This document shows, piece after piece, positions 19,471 to 28,636 of a DNA stretch of 53,875 nucleotides (positions within the stretch are counted from its first letter, which is position 1; each line of letters opens with the position of its first letter). Made by a program: the position numbers and the translations under genes. The notes under the pieces are model-generated. The model was not told the origin of the DNA. It did not search any database and saw nothing but the letters and a program-made list of their open reading frames with translations. The stretch is taken from assembly GCA_030432925.1 (NCBI GenBank), contig JAUILT010000007.1, positions 1 through 53,875 of the forward strand, read 5' to 3'. The stretch comes from Bdellovibrionia bacterium. GTDB lineage: Bacteria; Bdellovibrionota; Bdellovibrionia; Bdellovibrionales; UBA1609.

Positions 19471-20379
19471 ATGATAAAATTATTTAAAAATTTATCTTTA
19501 TTTTTTGCGTTTGTATTGGCTTCTGCCCTGATAATAACCTTCAATCACTGTTCGAATGCTAGATTTACCCAAGTGGAGGCTATTTCACAAAGTGATATAG
19601 ATGATTTAGTTGAAGGAATTAGCAACGGAGAACTAGAAGTAGATGAGGAGGAGCTTCCCAATTGTACAGTTGTTGATCCAGATGTTCCATTAGCCTGCTT
19701 GGTTTTCAAGGATTCTTTTGAAAGAAAAAATATTGTAGACCATGATGATTTTCATTGGGAAACAGTCTTGATGGATAACTCTGACAACACTAGTAATGTA
19801 GATGTTGAAATTGAGCATAAGGAATTTCTTGGAGATGCTGCTAAAGGAGAAAATGCAATTTTATTTCGCGGTCGAGAAGGAAAGAGTTCAGATCATGAGG
19901 TGTTCTTAGTTTCATCTCCATTTGATCTTTCTGGTTACTCCTATTTAGTTGTTCAGTATAAATATGTTCCTATTGGTCTTGAGGATTTTATTAAGCTGAC
20001 AGCCAGTGGTATTGAAACAGTGGAAGGGCCGCGAGTCGATTTTTGTGTGGGAACAAATTATGATTGTGGCCTCACAGAGGAGCCCGGACGCCACAAAAGG
20101 TTGAGAGATCCTGATAACTGGAGTTCTTACTTTCCAGGTTATGTATCAGGTCAGGATTATAATATCAGAGCGTTCCCTAAAGATGGTTGGATAATGCATC
20201 AGGTTTTATTATCTATTGGTGATTTGCCTGAAAATCGAAGATCAGAAGTTGTTTTTAAAATTTCAGTGGCTTTGGATGAGGGGTTTTATGGTAATGATCG
20301 TCATCGAGATATGGAAGATGGCGTGATCCTAGACGATGTAGTTTTTGCAGCTATCAAAGTGGAGAGTACAACTCAATAA
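19471..20379 (+). CDS. Secreted/possible lipoprotein, paralogous to C-terminus of the 24370-27000 product
   Basis: Hydrophobic N-terminus ending ITFNHCSN; C-terminal domain DSFER...VYLVS/FLVSSPFDLS...DGVILDDVVFAAI aligns with downstream gene. Confidence 0.7.
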   Translation: MIKLFKNLSLFFAFVLASALIITFNHCSNARFTQVEAISQSDIDDLVEGISNGELEVDEEELPNCTVVDPDVPLACLVFKDSFERKNIVDHDDFHWETVLMDNSDNTSNVDVEIEHKEFLGDAAKGENAILFRGREGKSSDHEVFLVSSPFDLSGYSYLVVQYKYVPIGLEDFIKLTASGIETVEGPRVDFCVGTNYDCGLTEEPGRHKRLRDPDNWSSYFPGYVSGQDYNIRAFPKDGWIMHQVLLSIGDLPENRRSEVVFKISVALDEGFYGNDRHRDMEDGVILDDVVFAAIKVESTTQ

Positions 20380-20390
20380 TAATTGTAGCT

Positions 20391-21758
20391 TTATGAAACT
20401 TTCTCATCTTTTTTGTCAGTTGACCGAGATTCAACAGCTTTTTTCAAAATAATATGAAATTCACTAGAGTTATCTTTTGAAAGGTAAACATCACCTCCCA
20501 TATCTTCGATCAGCTTTTTACATATGCTTAACCCCAGACCTGTGCCTTGTTCAGGGTCTTTGGTGGAAAAATAAGGGGCAAATATTTTATTTTGAATATC
20601 TTTGGGGACACCTGGACCAGAGTCTCTGACCTTTAAAATACAATTTTTGTCACTGACGTCCATTTCTATGTGAATTTCACGATTTTCAAGAGGCTCTACG
20701 GCGTGAATGGAATTATTAACAATATTCAAAAGTACTTGAAGTAATCCACTGTGTTTTCCCTGAATCATAACTGGACGGATTTTATGTAGATGTAGTTCAA
20801 TTCCTTTGACTCGCATTTTCTCTCCAGCCAGTCCAATGACTTCTTGAATCACTTTTCTTAAATTTACAATTGTTTGGGGTTCTTCGCTGGATCTTCTAGA
20901 AAATCCTTTGAGGTTATCAATAATTTCGGTAATCCTATGAACAGTTGAGTAGACGGCATCATAATGTTTTTCAACTCCTTTACGTCCCATTTTTTTTTCC
21001 AAAATTTCGACATTCCCTTTGATAATAGTCAATGGATTGTTGATCTCATGAGCAATATTGCCAGCCATTTCTCCCAGGCTAGCCATTTTCTCCAGATGAT
21101 GAGTCATGGCTTTTTGCTCTTTGAGCTCTTCTTCTAAGGCAATCATTTTACTGAGTTTTTGTATATGGTTCTCTCGTTCTCTAATAAGTTCAAACTGGTA
21201 GTCAAATTGGTGGACATTTTGTTTAGCTGTAATAAATACGAATACTCCATAGACTCCAAAAGCAATGACATTAAACCAAGCAATAGGATCTTGAAAAAAC
21301 TGAACAATGGCAGCTGTGCCCATGATTCCAAATATCAAAGCATTGGAGCAGACTCTAGAAGAAGATGTTCGACTGATACCTCCAGATAATATTGCTAAAA
21401 GAAACAAATAGGTGATATAGACAGTTCCAGATGTGGAACCGCTTTCTGCTAAAAATAAAATTCCAGTGGTTGCAGAGCCGTGTAAAAAAAGTGCTCCAGC
21501 GTAAAGGAGTTCGTGTTGAATGCGAAAGGTTTTTGATTGATTAATGAGGTTTTTGTACCAAACAATCAATCCTGCCCGTAGAGACAGGGTTAAATAGCTG
21601 ATAGTCATCCAAGTTACGAAGTAGAGATTAATAACTTCTATATAAGGAAATACCAGTAATAGAATACCTACACCAGAAAGTAGAAGCGACGAAGGCTGCT
21701 TCTTGCAAAGGAGTTGGATTTTTGCACTTTGAAGGTCATTGATCATAAATAATCTCAA
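20391..21758 (-). CDS. Membrane-bound sensor histidine kinase
   Basis: Multi-TM N-term; H-box MASLGEMAGNIAHEINNPLTIIKGN; N/G boxes NIVNNSIHAV, VRDSGPGVP, GTGLGLSICKKLIEDMGG. Confidence 0.92.
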   Translation of the reverse strand: MRLFMINDLQSAKIQLLCKKQPSSLLLSGVGILLLVFPYIEVINLYFVTWMTISYLTLSLRAGLIVWYKNLINQSKTFRIQHELLYAGALFLHGSATTGILFLAESGSTSGTVYITYLFLLAILSGGISRTSSSRVCSNALIFGIMGTAAIVQFFQDPIAWFNVIAFGVYGVFVFITAKQNVHQFDYQFELIRERENHIQKLSKMIALEEELKEQKAMTHHLEKMASLGEMAGNIAHEINNPLTIIKGNVEILEKKMGRKGVEKHYDAVYSTVHRITEIIDNLKGFSRRSSEEPQTIVNLRKVIQEVIGLAGEKMRVKGIELHLHKIRPVMIQGKHSGLLQVLLNIVNNSIHAVEPLENREIHIEMDVSDKNCILKVRDSGPGVPKDIQNKIFAPYFSTKDPEQGTGLGLSICKKLIEDMGGDVYLSKDNSSEFHIILKKAVESRSTDKKDEKVS

Positions 21759-22047
21759 CTACTTATCGGATTTTATCAGCTTCAAATGACTGATCTTAGG
21801 TCCTGTCTTTTCAAAGTCTGAATTTCTCTACAAAGATGTAGTGGTCATACCTTTGATTTCATCTCAAAATCAGCTTATTTTTTACCTGAAGTTTTCACAA
21901 CTTTTCACATAATTTTGAGTGAATAATCTTCAATAGATTATTTTTTCTTCAAACCAAGGTAGATTTTTTATAATTCTTTGCGCCAAAGACCTCCTCTCAA
22001 TGGGGAGGGGAGGAAGCAAAACAACTAAAAATATATAGGAGAGTTTT

Positions 22048-22518
22048 ATGAAAGCATTACTAAGTGCTCTTGTTCTGGCAGGCCTTTTTGGTACAGCAGC
22101 TGCTCACGCTAAAGTAGAGATGTCTGGATGTGTAATGAAGGACATGTACGTAAAATCTGTCAATGTTTTATTAATTAAAAAGGGAACTGGAACAGCCACA
22201 ATTAAGTGCGATGGCGATGGCCCTAGCGCAATGATGACTCGCCAGGTGTCTATTGACATCTCTGGTGTTGGCATTGGATTAGGTGCTTTTGAGTTTTATG
22301 GCGCCGACATTCAGTTGGGAATTAATAACCCTTATGACATTGAAGGCCAATACGTAGTTGCTAATGTAGATGCAGCCCTAGGCTTGGGGGCCGGAGCGAA
22401 CATTGGTCTTCGTGCTTATGAAAAAGGTGGCTTGAGCTTTAAAATTGGTGTTCAAGGTGGTCAAGGTGCTGGAGCAGGATTGGCTCTATCAACTTGGACA
22501 TTCACTGTTGTTGAGTAA
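22048..22518 (+). CDS. Small secreted Gly/Ala-rich hypothetical protein
   Basis: Signal peptide MKALLSALVLAGLFGTAAAHA; strong RBS (tataggagag) and a downstream intrinsic terminator. Confidence 0.75.
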   Translation: MKALLSALVLAGLFGTAAAHAKVEMSGCVMKDMYVKSVNVLLIKKGTGTATIKCDGDGPSAMMTRQVSIDISGVGIGLGAFEFYGADIQLGINNPYDIEGQYVVANVDAALGLGAGANIGLRAYEKGGLSFKIGVQGGQGAGAGLALSTWTFTVVE

Positions 22519-22550
22519 CTACATATATTACTCGTAAGATTTTTAATGGG

Positions 22551-22577
22551 AAGGCCCTCTTTTGAGAGGGCCTTTTT
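22551..22577 (+). terminator. Rho-independent terminator
   Basis: aaggccctct-tttg-agagggcctt stem-loop followed by a short T tract, 32 nt after the upstream stop codon. Confidence 0.85.
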
Positions 22578-22647
22578 GACACCACAATAAACTCTTTTAT
22601 AGAAACTTTTTGTTTTATTCTGTTATACCGACCTGGTTTGAATTCTC

Positions 22648-22684
22648 CGATATCATATCGCATTTGTGCTTATAGTATAAGCAC
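22648..22684. promoter_or_regulatory. Two adjacent palindromes (candidate operator pair)
   Basis: cgatat-c-atatcg (22648-22660) and gtgcttata-g-tataagcac (22666-22684), both perfect, upstream of the repeat-protein gene. Confidence 0.35.
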
Positions 22685-22781
22685 TCTAGAGGCATTTTGA
22701 CACCGATAAATTTGGCAAGGGTTTTGCTCATACGCTGAGAATCCACTTTAGGATAAGCTCTATAAACTGATTGGGGGGAAA

Positions 22782-24095
22782 ATGATAGAAGGAGAGCGCA
22801 CGAGTTCACACTGGTATACACAAGTTTTAATATTTATTCTTGCAGCAAGCTTTGCTGTGCCAACATTTGCACAGCCAAATCTGCCGAGCAAGAGTCAGGA
22901 ACAGGCAGAGCTTCAGGTGCAAAACCGAGGTGATCGAAAGGTTCGGCGGCGTCAGAAAAAAGAACAGCCTCAAAGGCGCAAAAAACAGCCACGAGCTGAG
23001 CAGCCGCGCCGCAAGAAGGAAAAGCAACAACGGGCTGAACAGCCGCGCCGCAAGAAGGAAAAGCAACAACGGGCTGAGCAGCAGCACCGTAAGAAGGAAA
23101 AGCAACAGCGAGCTGAACAGCAGCGCCGTAAGAAGGAAAAGCAACAGCGAGCTGAACAGCAGCGCCGTAAGAAGGAAAAGCAACAACGGGCTGAGCAGCA
23201 GCGCCGCAAGAAGGAAAAGCAACAACGGGCTGAGCAGCAGCGCCGCAAGAAGGAAAAACAACAACGAGCTGAGCAGCAGCGCCGCAAGAAGGAAAAACAA
23301 CAACGAGCTGAGCAGCAGCGCCGTGAAGCACGTGAAAAGGAACGGCGTAAAAGAAAGAGTAAAGAAGAGTACGAAGCTCGGAGGCGCAGAAAAGAAGAGC
23401 AGCAAAGTCACCGTCGTATGAGAGAGCGTCAAAAGGCCAAAAAAGATCGCCGCCGTGTTGAAAGAGGTGAGCATTGGAAGAAGCAACGAGAAAATCACCG
23501 CAAGGTATGGGAAGGGCGTAGACATTGGCGTGAAAGGTGGAAAGGGCATAAAAGACGACATCAGCATCCACGTCGTTACTACAGCAAGAGTCACTGGTAT
23601 AGAAACTATCTTTATTGGTGGCATAGATATTGGCTTGAAAGACCCATTAGAGTTTACTTGCCACAAAAACCAATTGTTATTGATAGACCTTGGCCTGACC
23701 CTGTTAGAGAAAAGGATAATACTTGGACATTTTCTGAAATTCTTCAAGCTGCTGAGGCCATGGAGCAACATACAGTGAAGCTTTATGAGGAGGCTGAGGT
23801 TATTTTTGATCAACGTAGTGATTGGAATGACAGAGCCATATCCAGCCTTTATGATTTAGCTGAGTCAACAATAGCCTATAACCAGGCTTTGAATGACAAG
23901 CCTCCTTACTTGGAAGAGACCATTCAGGAGTTGATGGAGCTATCTCAAGCTTTTGATGATGCCAAAATTTATATAGTTGATGAGCGAATGCCGTCGGAGC
24001 TTACAGAGAACTTTGATTTTGCGGAATACTACAAAGATGAACTGCTTTGGAACTATCGGCAGAAGTTGGGCGATGATGAATGGGTGCGTCCTTGA
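22782..24095 (+). CDS. Secreted protein with KEKQQRAEQQRR tandem repeats and a conserved-looking C-terminal domain
   Basis: Signal-like N-terminus (FILAASFAVPTFAQP), 13-aa repeats, non-repetitive 190-aa C-term; followed by a terminator. Confidence 0.75.
   Translation: MIEGERTSSHWYTQVLIFILAASFAVPTFAQPNLPSKSQEQAELQVQNRGDRKVRRRQKKEQPQRRKKQPRAEQPRRKKEKQQRAEQPRRKKEKQQRAEQQHRKKEKQQRAEQQRRKKEKQQRAEQQRRKKEKQQRAEQQRRKKEKQQRAEQQRRKKEKQQRAEQQRRKKEKQQRAEQQRREAREKERRKRKSKEEYEARRRRKEEQQSHRRMRERQKAKKDRRRVERGEHWKKQRENHRKVWEGRRHWRERWKGHKRRHQHPRRYYSKSHWYRNYLYWWHRYWLERPIRVYLPQKPIVIDRPWPDPVREKDNTWTFSEILQAAEAMEQHTVKLYEEAEVIFDQRSDWNDRAISSLYDLAESTIAYNQALNDKPPYLEETIQELMELSQAFDDAKIYIVDERMPSELTENFDFAEYYKDELLWNYRQKLGDDEWVRP
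22978..23325 (+). repeat. 39-nt tandem repeat (8 near-perfect copies plus a degenerate one)
   Basis: Unit cgccgcaagaaggaaaagcaacaacgggctgagcagcag (RRKKEKQQRAEQQ) repeated in register. Confidence 0.93.
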
Positions 24096-24108
24096 TTTTT
24101 AGTTACAA

Positions 24109-24138
24109 AAAAGGCTTCGGAGCAGTCCGAAGCCTTTT
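24109..24138 (+). terminator. Rho-independent terminator
   Basis: aaaaggcttcgga-gcag-tccgaagcctttt perfect 13-bp stem. Confidence 0.85.
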
Positions 24139-24369
24139 GAGTGCTTGCTCCATTATGACATGTTCTTTTTAAGCCCAATGAGGTTGTTAAACTTTTATAC
24201 AAGCTTTGATAACTTGACACTCGGGTGTGCCACCTTAAGTTGTTTGCAACTATAAGTCTTTGAATTTTCAGTTCAATCTCCTATGTATCAAGATGATAAA
24301 GGCCCCCTGATTGCAACGCCACTGAAGAGTCGTTGTTTAAATTGAGTGGAGATATTTAGGGGGAATATT

Positions 24370-27000
24370 ATGGCGTTTGTAAAAACCTTTAATAACGGAC
24401 CGGGAATTATTGGTACCACCCTCTTTGCAGTAGTGTTCTTTTTTCAGAACTGTTCCAATGTGGAGTTTTCCTCTAAAGAGAGTCCCAACTCTAAAAAAGA
24501 GACTTCCATGAATCTTGATACGCCATTGGTTTCCATTACAAATCCAAAAGTAGTAATTAACGACGGAGATGCATATACCAATGCGCAAGGTATTTCTGTT
24601 CAGGCATCTGCGGACAATGCTACTGAGGTTTATCTTACAGAGGCTTTTACTTGTGATCAGGAGGGGGAGTGGTATCCATTAAACAAACAGAGTATCCAAA
24701 GGAATCTGAGAGCCTTAAATGATAAGGTTATTATTTACGCCCGATTTCGCAACGCTGAAGGCGTGGAGAGTGAGTGTGTTTCAGATGCCATTACTCATGA
24801 CAATATAGCTCCAGAAGTGGAAATTCTAGGGAGTGTAGGGGCTAATGAAATCACCTCTAAAAGTGATTTTGATTTTTCTTTTGATATTTTAGAGCAAGGT
24901 TCAGGAGTGGGATTGATGAATTGCCAGTTGGCGGATCAGATCTTGCCCTGCCTTTCACTAGATCATCTTTTTGTATCAGAGATTCATCCTGGAGATAAAA
25001 ATCTTCAGATTGAAGTTATTGACAGAGCTGGTAATAAAGGGCGGGCTCACCTTCCTTGGAAAGTTGTGGCAGAATTGGGCGCGGCAGGAATTTCTATCAA
25101 TGAAGGAGCACTCTATACAAAAAACAATGTTGTTAAATTAGGTTTAATAGCAGAGAATGCTACAGCCATGAGAGTGTCCGAAGATTCTGAATGTAAAAAC
25201 GGAGACATTCAACCTTTTCAGGCTCATCGAGATTATGTTCTTAAAAAAAGTAATGATAGCAATATAGTATATGCCCAGTTTTATAATGAAGCCGAAGATC
25301 AAACAGCCTGTTTATCGGCGTCCATTCTTCATGATAGTTTGCCACCGGAATTAGATGTCACAGGTGCCCCTAAAATGGGTGATAAAATCCATGATTCCTT
25401 TGACTTTACAGTAGCGGCCAAGGATGTAGGGTCGGGATTAAAAGCTATGCGGTGTCTATTGAACGATGTAGATATCCAGTGTGATAATGGGATTCCCCAT
25501 AATGTGACTCTTAATGATGAAGGTGTCTATACTCTAAAGGCTACTGCTTTGGATAACGTAGATAATGAAACGGTGTTTGAGGCTTCATTTGAATATTTAA
25601 AATCTATTGGACATATTGCTATTCGTATTAATCGTGGAGATGCTTACACCAATCACCCTACGGGAGCTGTTCAATTACAGTTAGAAGCCATCAATGCTAA
25701 AGAAATGTATATCACAAACCAAGAAAATTGTTCGTCTGGTGGCATATGGGAGACCTACGATACAAAAAAAGACTGGATATTATCTCGGTTGAACTCAGGT
25801 TCGGTTTCCGTATTCGTGAAATACAGAAATACATCTGCTTGGGTGTCTGAGTGTATATCTGCCAGTATTATTCATGACAGTATTCCCTACGATATAGAGT
25901 ATGTTGATGGGCCAGTCACTTTACCTTCTGGGAAGCCTGCGGAGTTAAAATACGTTGTCAAAGAGGGTGGTTTGGCTTTAGATCCATCTGATGTTGTGGA
26001 GTTGAAAGGCTGTGAACTCGTTGCTGAAGGAGGAGAGGCAGAGGCTTTATCTTGCCCAGAAGTGGGTAAAGTTCCTTTGGAGGGATTGGGTCAAGGAAAT
26101 TACACTGTGTATGTAACTGTGGCAGATGCAGCAAAAAATGAAACCCAAAAAAGCCATCAATTTCGTGTTCAAGAAGAAACTCCTAAGTGTGACGATCCTC
26201 TTTTAGCTGACTATAAATATGTGGGAGAGTGCCTGGCTTTAGTAGACTCTTTTGAAAGAGATATTGTCACAGGGGGAGATCAGTTCAGCTGGACATCTGT
26301 TATTGATGATGTAGCTCGTACAGATAACCACAATGTTCAGGCCAATATTTTTGCTAATGGTGAATATGGTTTTGGGGAGGCTGCAGATAAAAATAGAGCT
26401 GTTTATGTCACTGGTCGATTAGGAGGATCTGTGCATGATGTATACCTAGTCTCTGTTCCTCTCAATCTTTCTAAATTTGACAAGTTGAAGATTGATTTTA
26501 ACTATCTGCCTATTCACTTAGAAAAATGGAGTTATAAGAGCCAAGAGGGTATTGAATTTATTCGATTGGATATATGTAGCTCTTCTATGAGTGATTGTGG
26601 TGTTGGAGAGTCCAGTAACGCCAGCGGCCTGAAGAGTTCTCATTGGCAACCTATTTTCACTCAAAAAGGCTATGAAAGCGGACATGTATCTGAAAATTTA
26701 GATGATTTTGAAAGGGGAACTTCTAATACAGGTCGCAATCACACTAAAAACACCTGGCTACAAGGGTCAGCTACGGTGGATTTAAATTCTAGTCAGGTGA
26801 TGGATAAGTCCCGAGTGGTCTTTCGAATTACTGTGAAACTTGATGAAGGTTTCGAAGAAGAGGAGTGGATTTCTGGTCAAAAGGTCCCGGATTTTAACTC
26901 TGACCTCAAGGATGGAGTGGGCCTAGATAATGTAAAAGCCACTGCTATTCAAAATCAACCTGAAGCTAATAATAATGAGCTGGCAGGAACATTTCAGTAG
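24370..27000 (+). CDS. Large secreted/possible lipoprotein with three internal Ig-like repeats and a paralogous C-terminal domain
   Basis: FFFQNCSN N-terminus; three ~100-aa repeats (INDGDAYTN / INEGALYTK / INRGDAYTN ... HD); C-term matches the 19471-20379 product. RBS gggg before ATG at 24370. Confidence 0.75.
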   Translation: MAFVKTFNNGPGIIGTTLFAVVFFFQNCSNVEFSSKESPNSKKETSMNLDTPLVSITNPKVVINDGDAYTNAQGISVQASADNATEVYLTEAFTCDQEGEWYPLNKQSIQRNLRALNDKVIIYARFRNAEGVESECVSDAITHDNIAPEVEILGSVGANEITSKSDFDFSFDILEQGSGVGLMNCQLADQILPCLSLDHLFVSEIHPGDKNLQIEVIDRAGNKGRAHLPWKVVAELGAAGISINEGALYTKNNVVKLGLIAENATAMRVSEDSECKNGDIQPFQAHRDYVLKKSNDSNIVYAQFYNEAEDQTACLSASILHDSLPPELDVTGAPKMGDKIHDSFDFTVAAKDVGSGLKAMRCLLNDVDIQCDNGIPHNVTLNDEGVYTLKATALDNVDNETVFEASFEYLKSIGHIAIRINRGDAYTNHPTGAVQLQLEAINAKEMYITNQENCSSGGIWETYDTKKDWILSRLNSGSVSVFVKYRNTSAWVSECISASIIHDSIPYDIEYVDGPVTLPSGKPAELKYVVKEGGLALDPSDVVELKGCELVAEGGEAEALSCPEVGKVPLEGLGQGNYTVYVTVADAAKNETQKSHQFRVQEETPKCDDPLLADYKYVGECLALVDSFERDIVTGGDQFSWTSVIDDVARTDNHNVQANIFANGEYGFGEAADKNRAVYVTGRLGGSVHDVYLVSVPLNLSKFDKLKIDFNYLPIHLEKWSYKSQEGIEFIRLDICSSSMSDCGVGESSNASGLKSSHWQPIFTQKGYESGHVSENLDDFERGTSNTGRNHTKNTWLQGSATVDLNSSQVMDKSRVVFRITVKLDEGFEEEEWISGQKVPDFNSDLKDGVGLDNVKATAIQNQPEANNNELAGTFQ

Positions 27001-27527
27001 TTGGATGTGTTTTTAACAAATTGTAGATAGTACTTTAGCTCAGCCATACTTTCTCGAATATCGTCTAGGGCGCGATGATTGGTTTCTTTCTCAAAAGTAA
27101 TATCATAAAAGTTGTTAAATACCAGTTTCCAACTGGTGACATCCAACTGTCTGTAGTGCAAGAGTTCTGAGAACTTTTTAAAATAGCAGTTTAAAAACAA
27201 ACGATCCTGACCAATGGTATTTCCACACAGGATGGCACGGTTCTCGTTGCGATCAAACCATTGCTCACAAAACTCTATAAGTTCCTCCTCTACTCTGGAG
27301 GGCTTTTTGCCATTGGAAATCTCTGCAAGAAGTCCGGAATTTTCATGGTGGGTTTGGTTCCATTCGTCCATGTTATCCAGGTATTCTTGGGGCTGATTGA
27401 TAACGGTGTGGTAAGTGCCGAGCTCATTCATGTTTAAATCAGTAACGATAGCCGCAACTTCGATGATAACTTCTTGGTCTACGTCTAATCCAGTCATCTC
27501 CAAATCCATCCATAGCATGTGTTTCAT
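26994..27527 (-). CDS. orn: Oligoribonuclease
   Basis: MLWMDLEMTGLDVDQEVIIEVAAIVTD exonuclease I motif; HRALDDIRESMAELKYY exo III. Confidence 0.93.
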   Translation of the reverse strand: MKHMLWMDLEMTGLDVDQEVIIEVAAIVTDLNMNELGTYHTVINQPQEYLDNMDEWNQTHHENSGLLAEISNGKKPSRVEEELIEFCEQWFDRNENRAILCGNTIGQDRLFLNCYFKKFSELLHYRQLDVTSWKLVFNNFYDITFEKETNHRALDDIRESMAELKYYLQFVKNTSNY

Positions 27528-27529
27528 AT

Positions 27530-28384
27530 TCAGTAGTTAATCACGTTACGGGATTTGAGTGGTTGCACAGGACGTGAGTTGTTGCTGTAAACTTTGCGAA
27601 AGGCAATGATCTGGTCGCGAGAAACTTCTACGGGCGTATTTAGAACATGCCAACGAACTCCTTCTGTACAGGGAGGAGTGGTGAGTGAGCCCACATAAAA
27701 GTAATAAGTCATGCGGTTGGGGATAAGGTCTTTGGCGTTAACCAATAGGTTTGGAATGAGGCGGTCTTGGTATTTTTTTGCAGGAATATGATTCCATATT
27801 TTTTCAATAAAAGGGTTGGAGCGTCCTTCGATCAGAAAAATTCCTATGATTGAAATTTGCCCTAGTTCATTTTTGTGAACTAAATGAGCCTCCATGGGAA
27901 GTTGGTTTCCGGAGAGAGTGTGTTCGCTGGATGTGTGAAAATGGAGATTGACCAGTTCAAACTGTTTACCTCCAAAGTAACCGTTACTTCCAGGAGGAAA
28001 TTGAACCACAATGGAATGTCCATTGTCAGAGATCTGCAAAGGGGCATCTTTATAGTCAAATTCAATTTTTCGAGTATTGACTTGAGGTTGACTCCATTTG
28101 AGATTGATGGGTGATTGTAGCTCTCCGGATTCACATATTTTGTAATTGTCTGAGAGTTGAGCCCATATGTTAGGTCCATTTTCCTTTTCATATCCCCAAT
28201 CACTGTCATAGGGGTGAACGCCCTTTGCTTCTATCTTGGCCTCAGGTTCTAGTGCTTTTGGAGTCTTCTCCTTGATTTCTACTTTGGGGGTGGCTGGTGG
28301 AGTATCCTTATCTTTGGTAGAGCCACAAGCAGTTAAAAGAGTGACGATGAGCGAAGCAGCGATGAGATAAATGGGATAATTCAT
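27530..28384 (-). CDS. Alpha-type carbonic anhydrase, lipoprotein
   Basis: Lipobox LLTACG; QSPINL, NLHFHTSSEHTLSG, MEAHLVHKN zinc His, YVGSLTTPPCTEGVRWHVL. Confidence 0.92.
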   Translation of the reverse strand: MNYPIYLIAASLIVTLLTACGSTKDKDTPPATPKVEIKEKTPKALEPEAKIEAKGVHPYDSDWGYEKENGPNIWAQLSDNYKICESGELQSPINLKWSQPQVNTRKIEFDYKDAPLQISDNGHSIVVQFPPGSNGYFGGKQFELVNLHFHTSSEHTLSGNQLPMEAHLVHKNELGQISIIGIFLIEGRSNPFIEKIWNHIPAKKYQDRLIPNLLVNAKDLIPNRMTYYFYVGSLTTPPCTEGVRWHVLNTPVEVSRDQIIAFRKVYSNNSRPVQPLKSRNVINY

Positions 28385-28636
28385 GATGAGCTCCCCTTTT
28401 TTTAGAAGTTTCCAGTATTCTAAGGTGAAAACATAAAGTTAGCAAACAAACCGAAAATTGTAACTCCCTCCACCCGGACTCGACTAAAGACAAGGTCGCC
28501 TGTAAACCCTCACCCCTCTTTTGTTTCCAAGAATCATCGGAAATAGAGAAGAATTGTTGAGACGTTTTACTTGACCGTATGCGAGGGCTTTTCAACAATG
28601 ATCGGTATAAAGTTTGTCAGATATTCGGGAGAGCCC

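Noticed and set aside
22977-23330. CRISPR array possibility for the regularly repeated segment
   Set aside because: No unique spacers; direct head-to-tail 39-nt coding repeats without gaps.
22827-23813. Long minus-strand ORFs (328, 245 and 105 aa) and a plus-strand alternative-frame ORF (22840-23421) across the repeat region
   Set aside because: Artefact of a 39-nt (3n) stop-free tandem repeat keeping all frames open; low-complexity translations (RRCCSARCCFSFL, AAAQPVVAFPSCG). The 22782-24095 frame has the signal peptide, non-repetitive C-term and terminator.
19471-27000. Possible genomic island or prophage
   Set aside because: No integrase, phage structural genes, tRNA boundary or terminal repeats seen; arfB and orn flank it in ordinary gene order.
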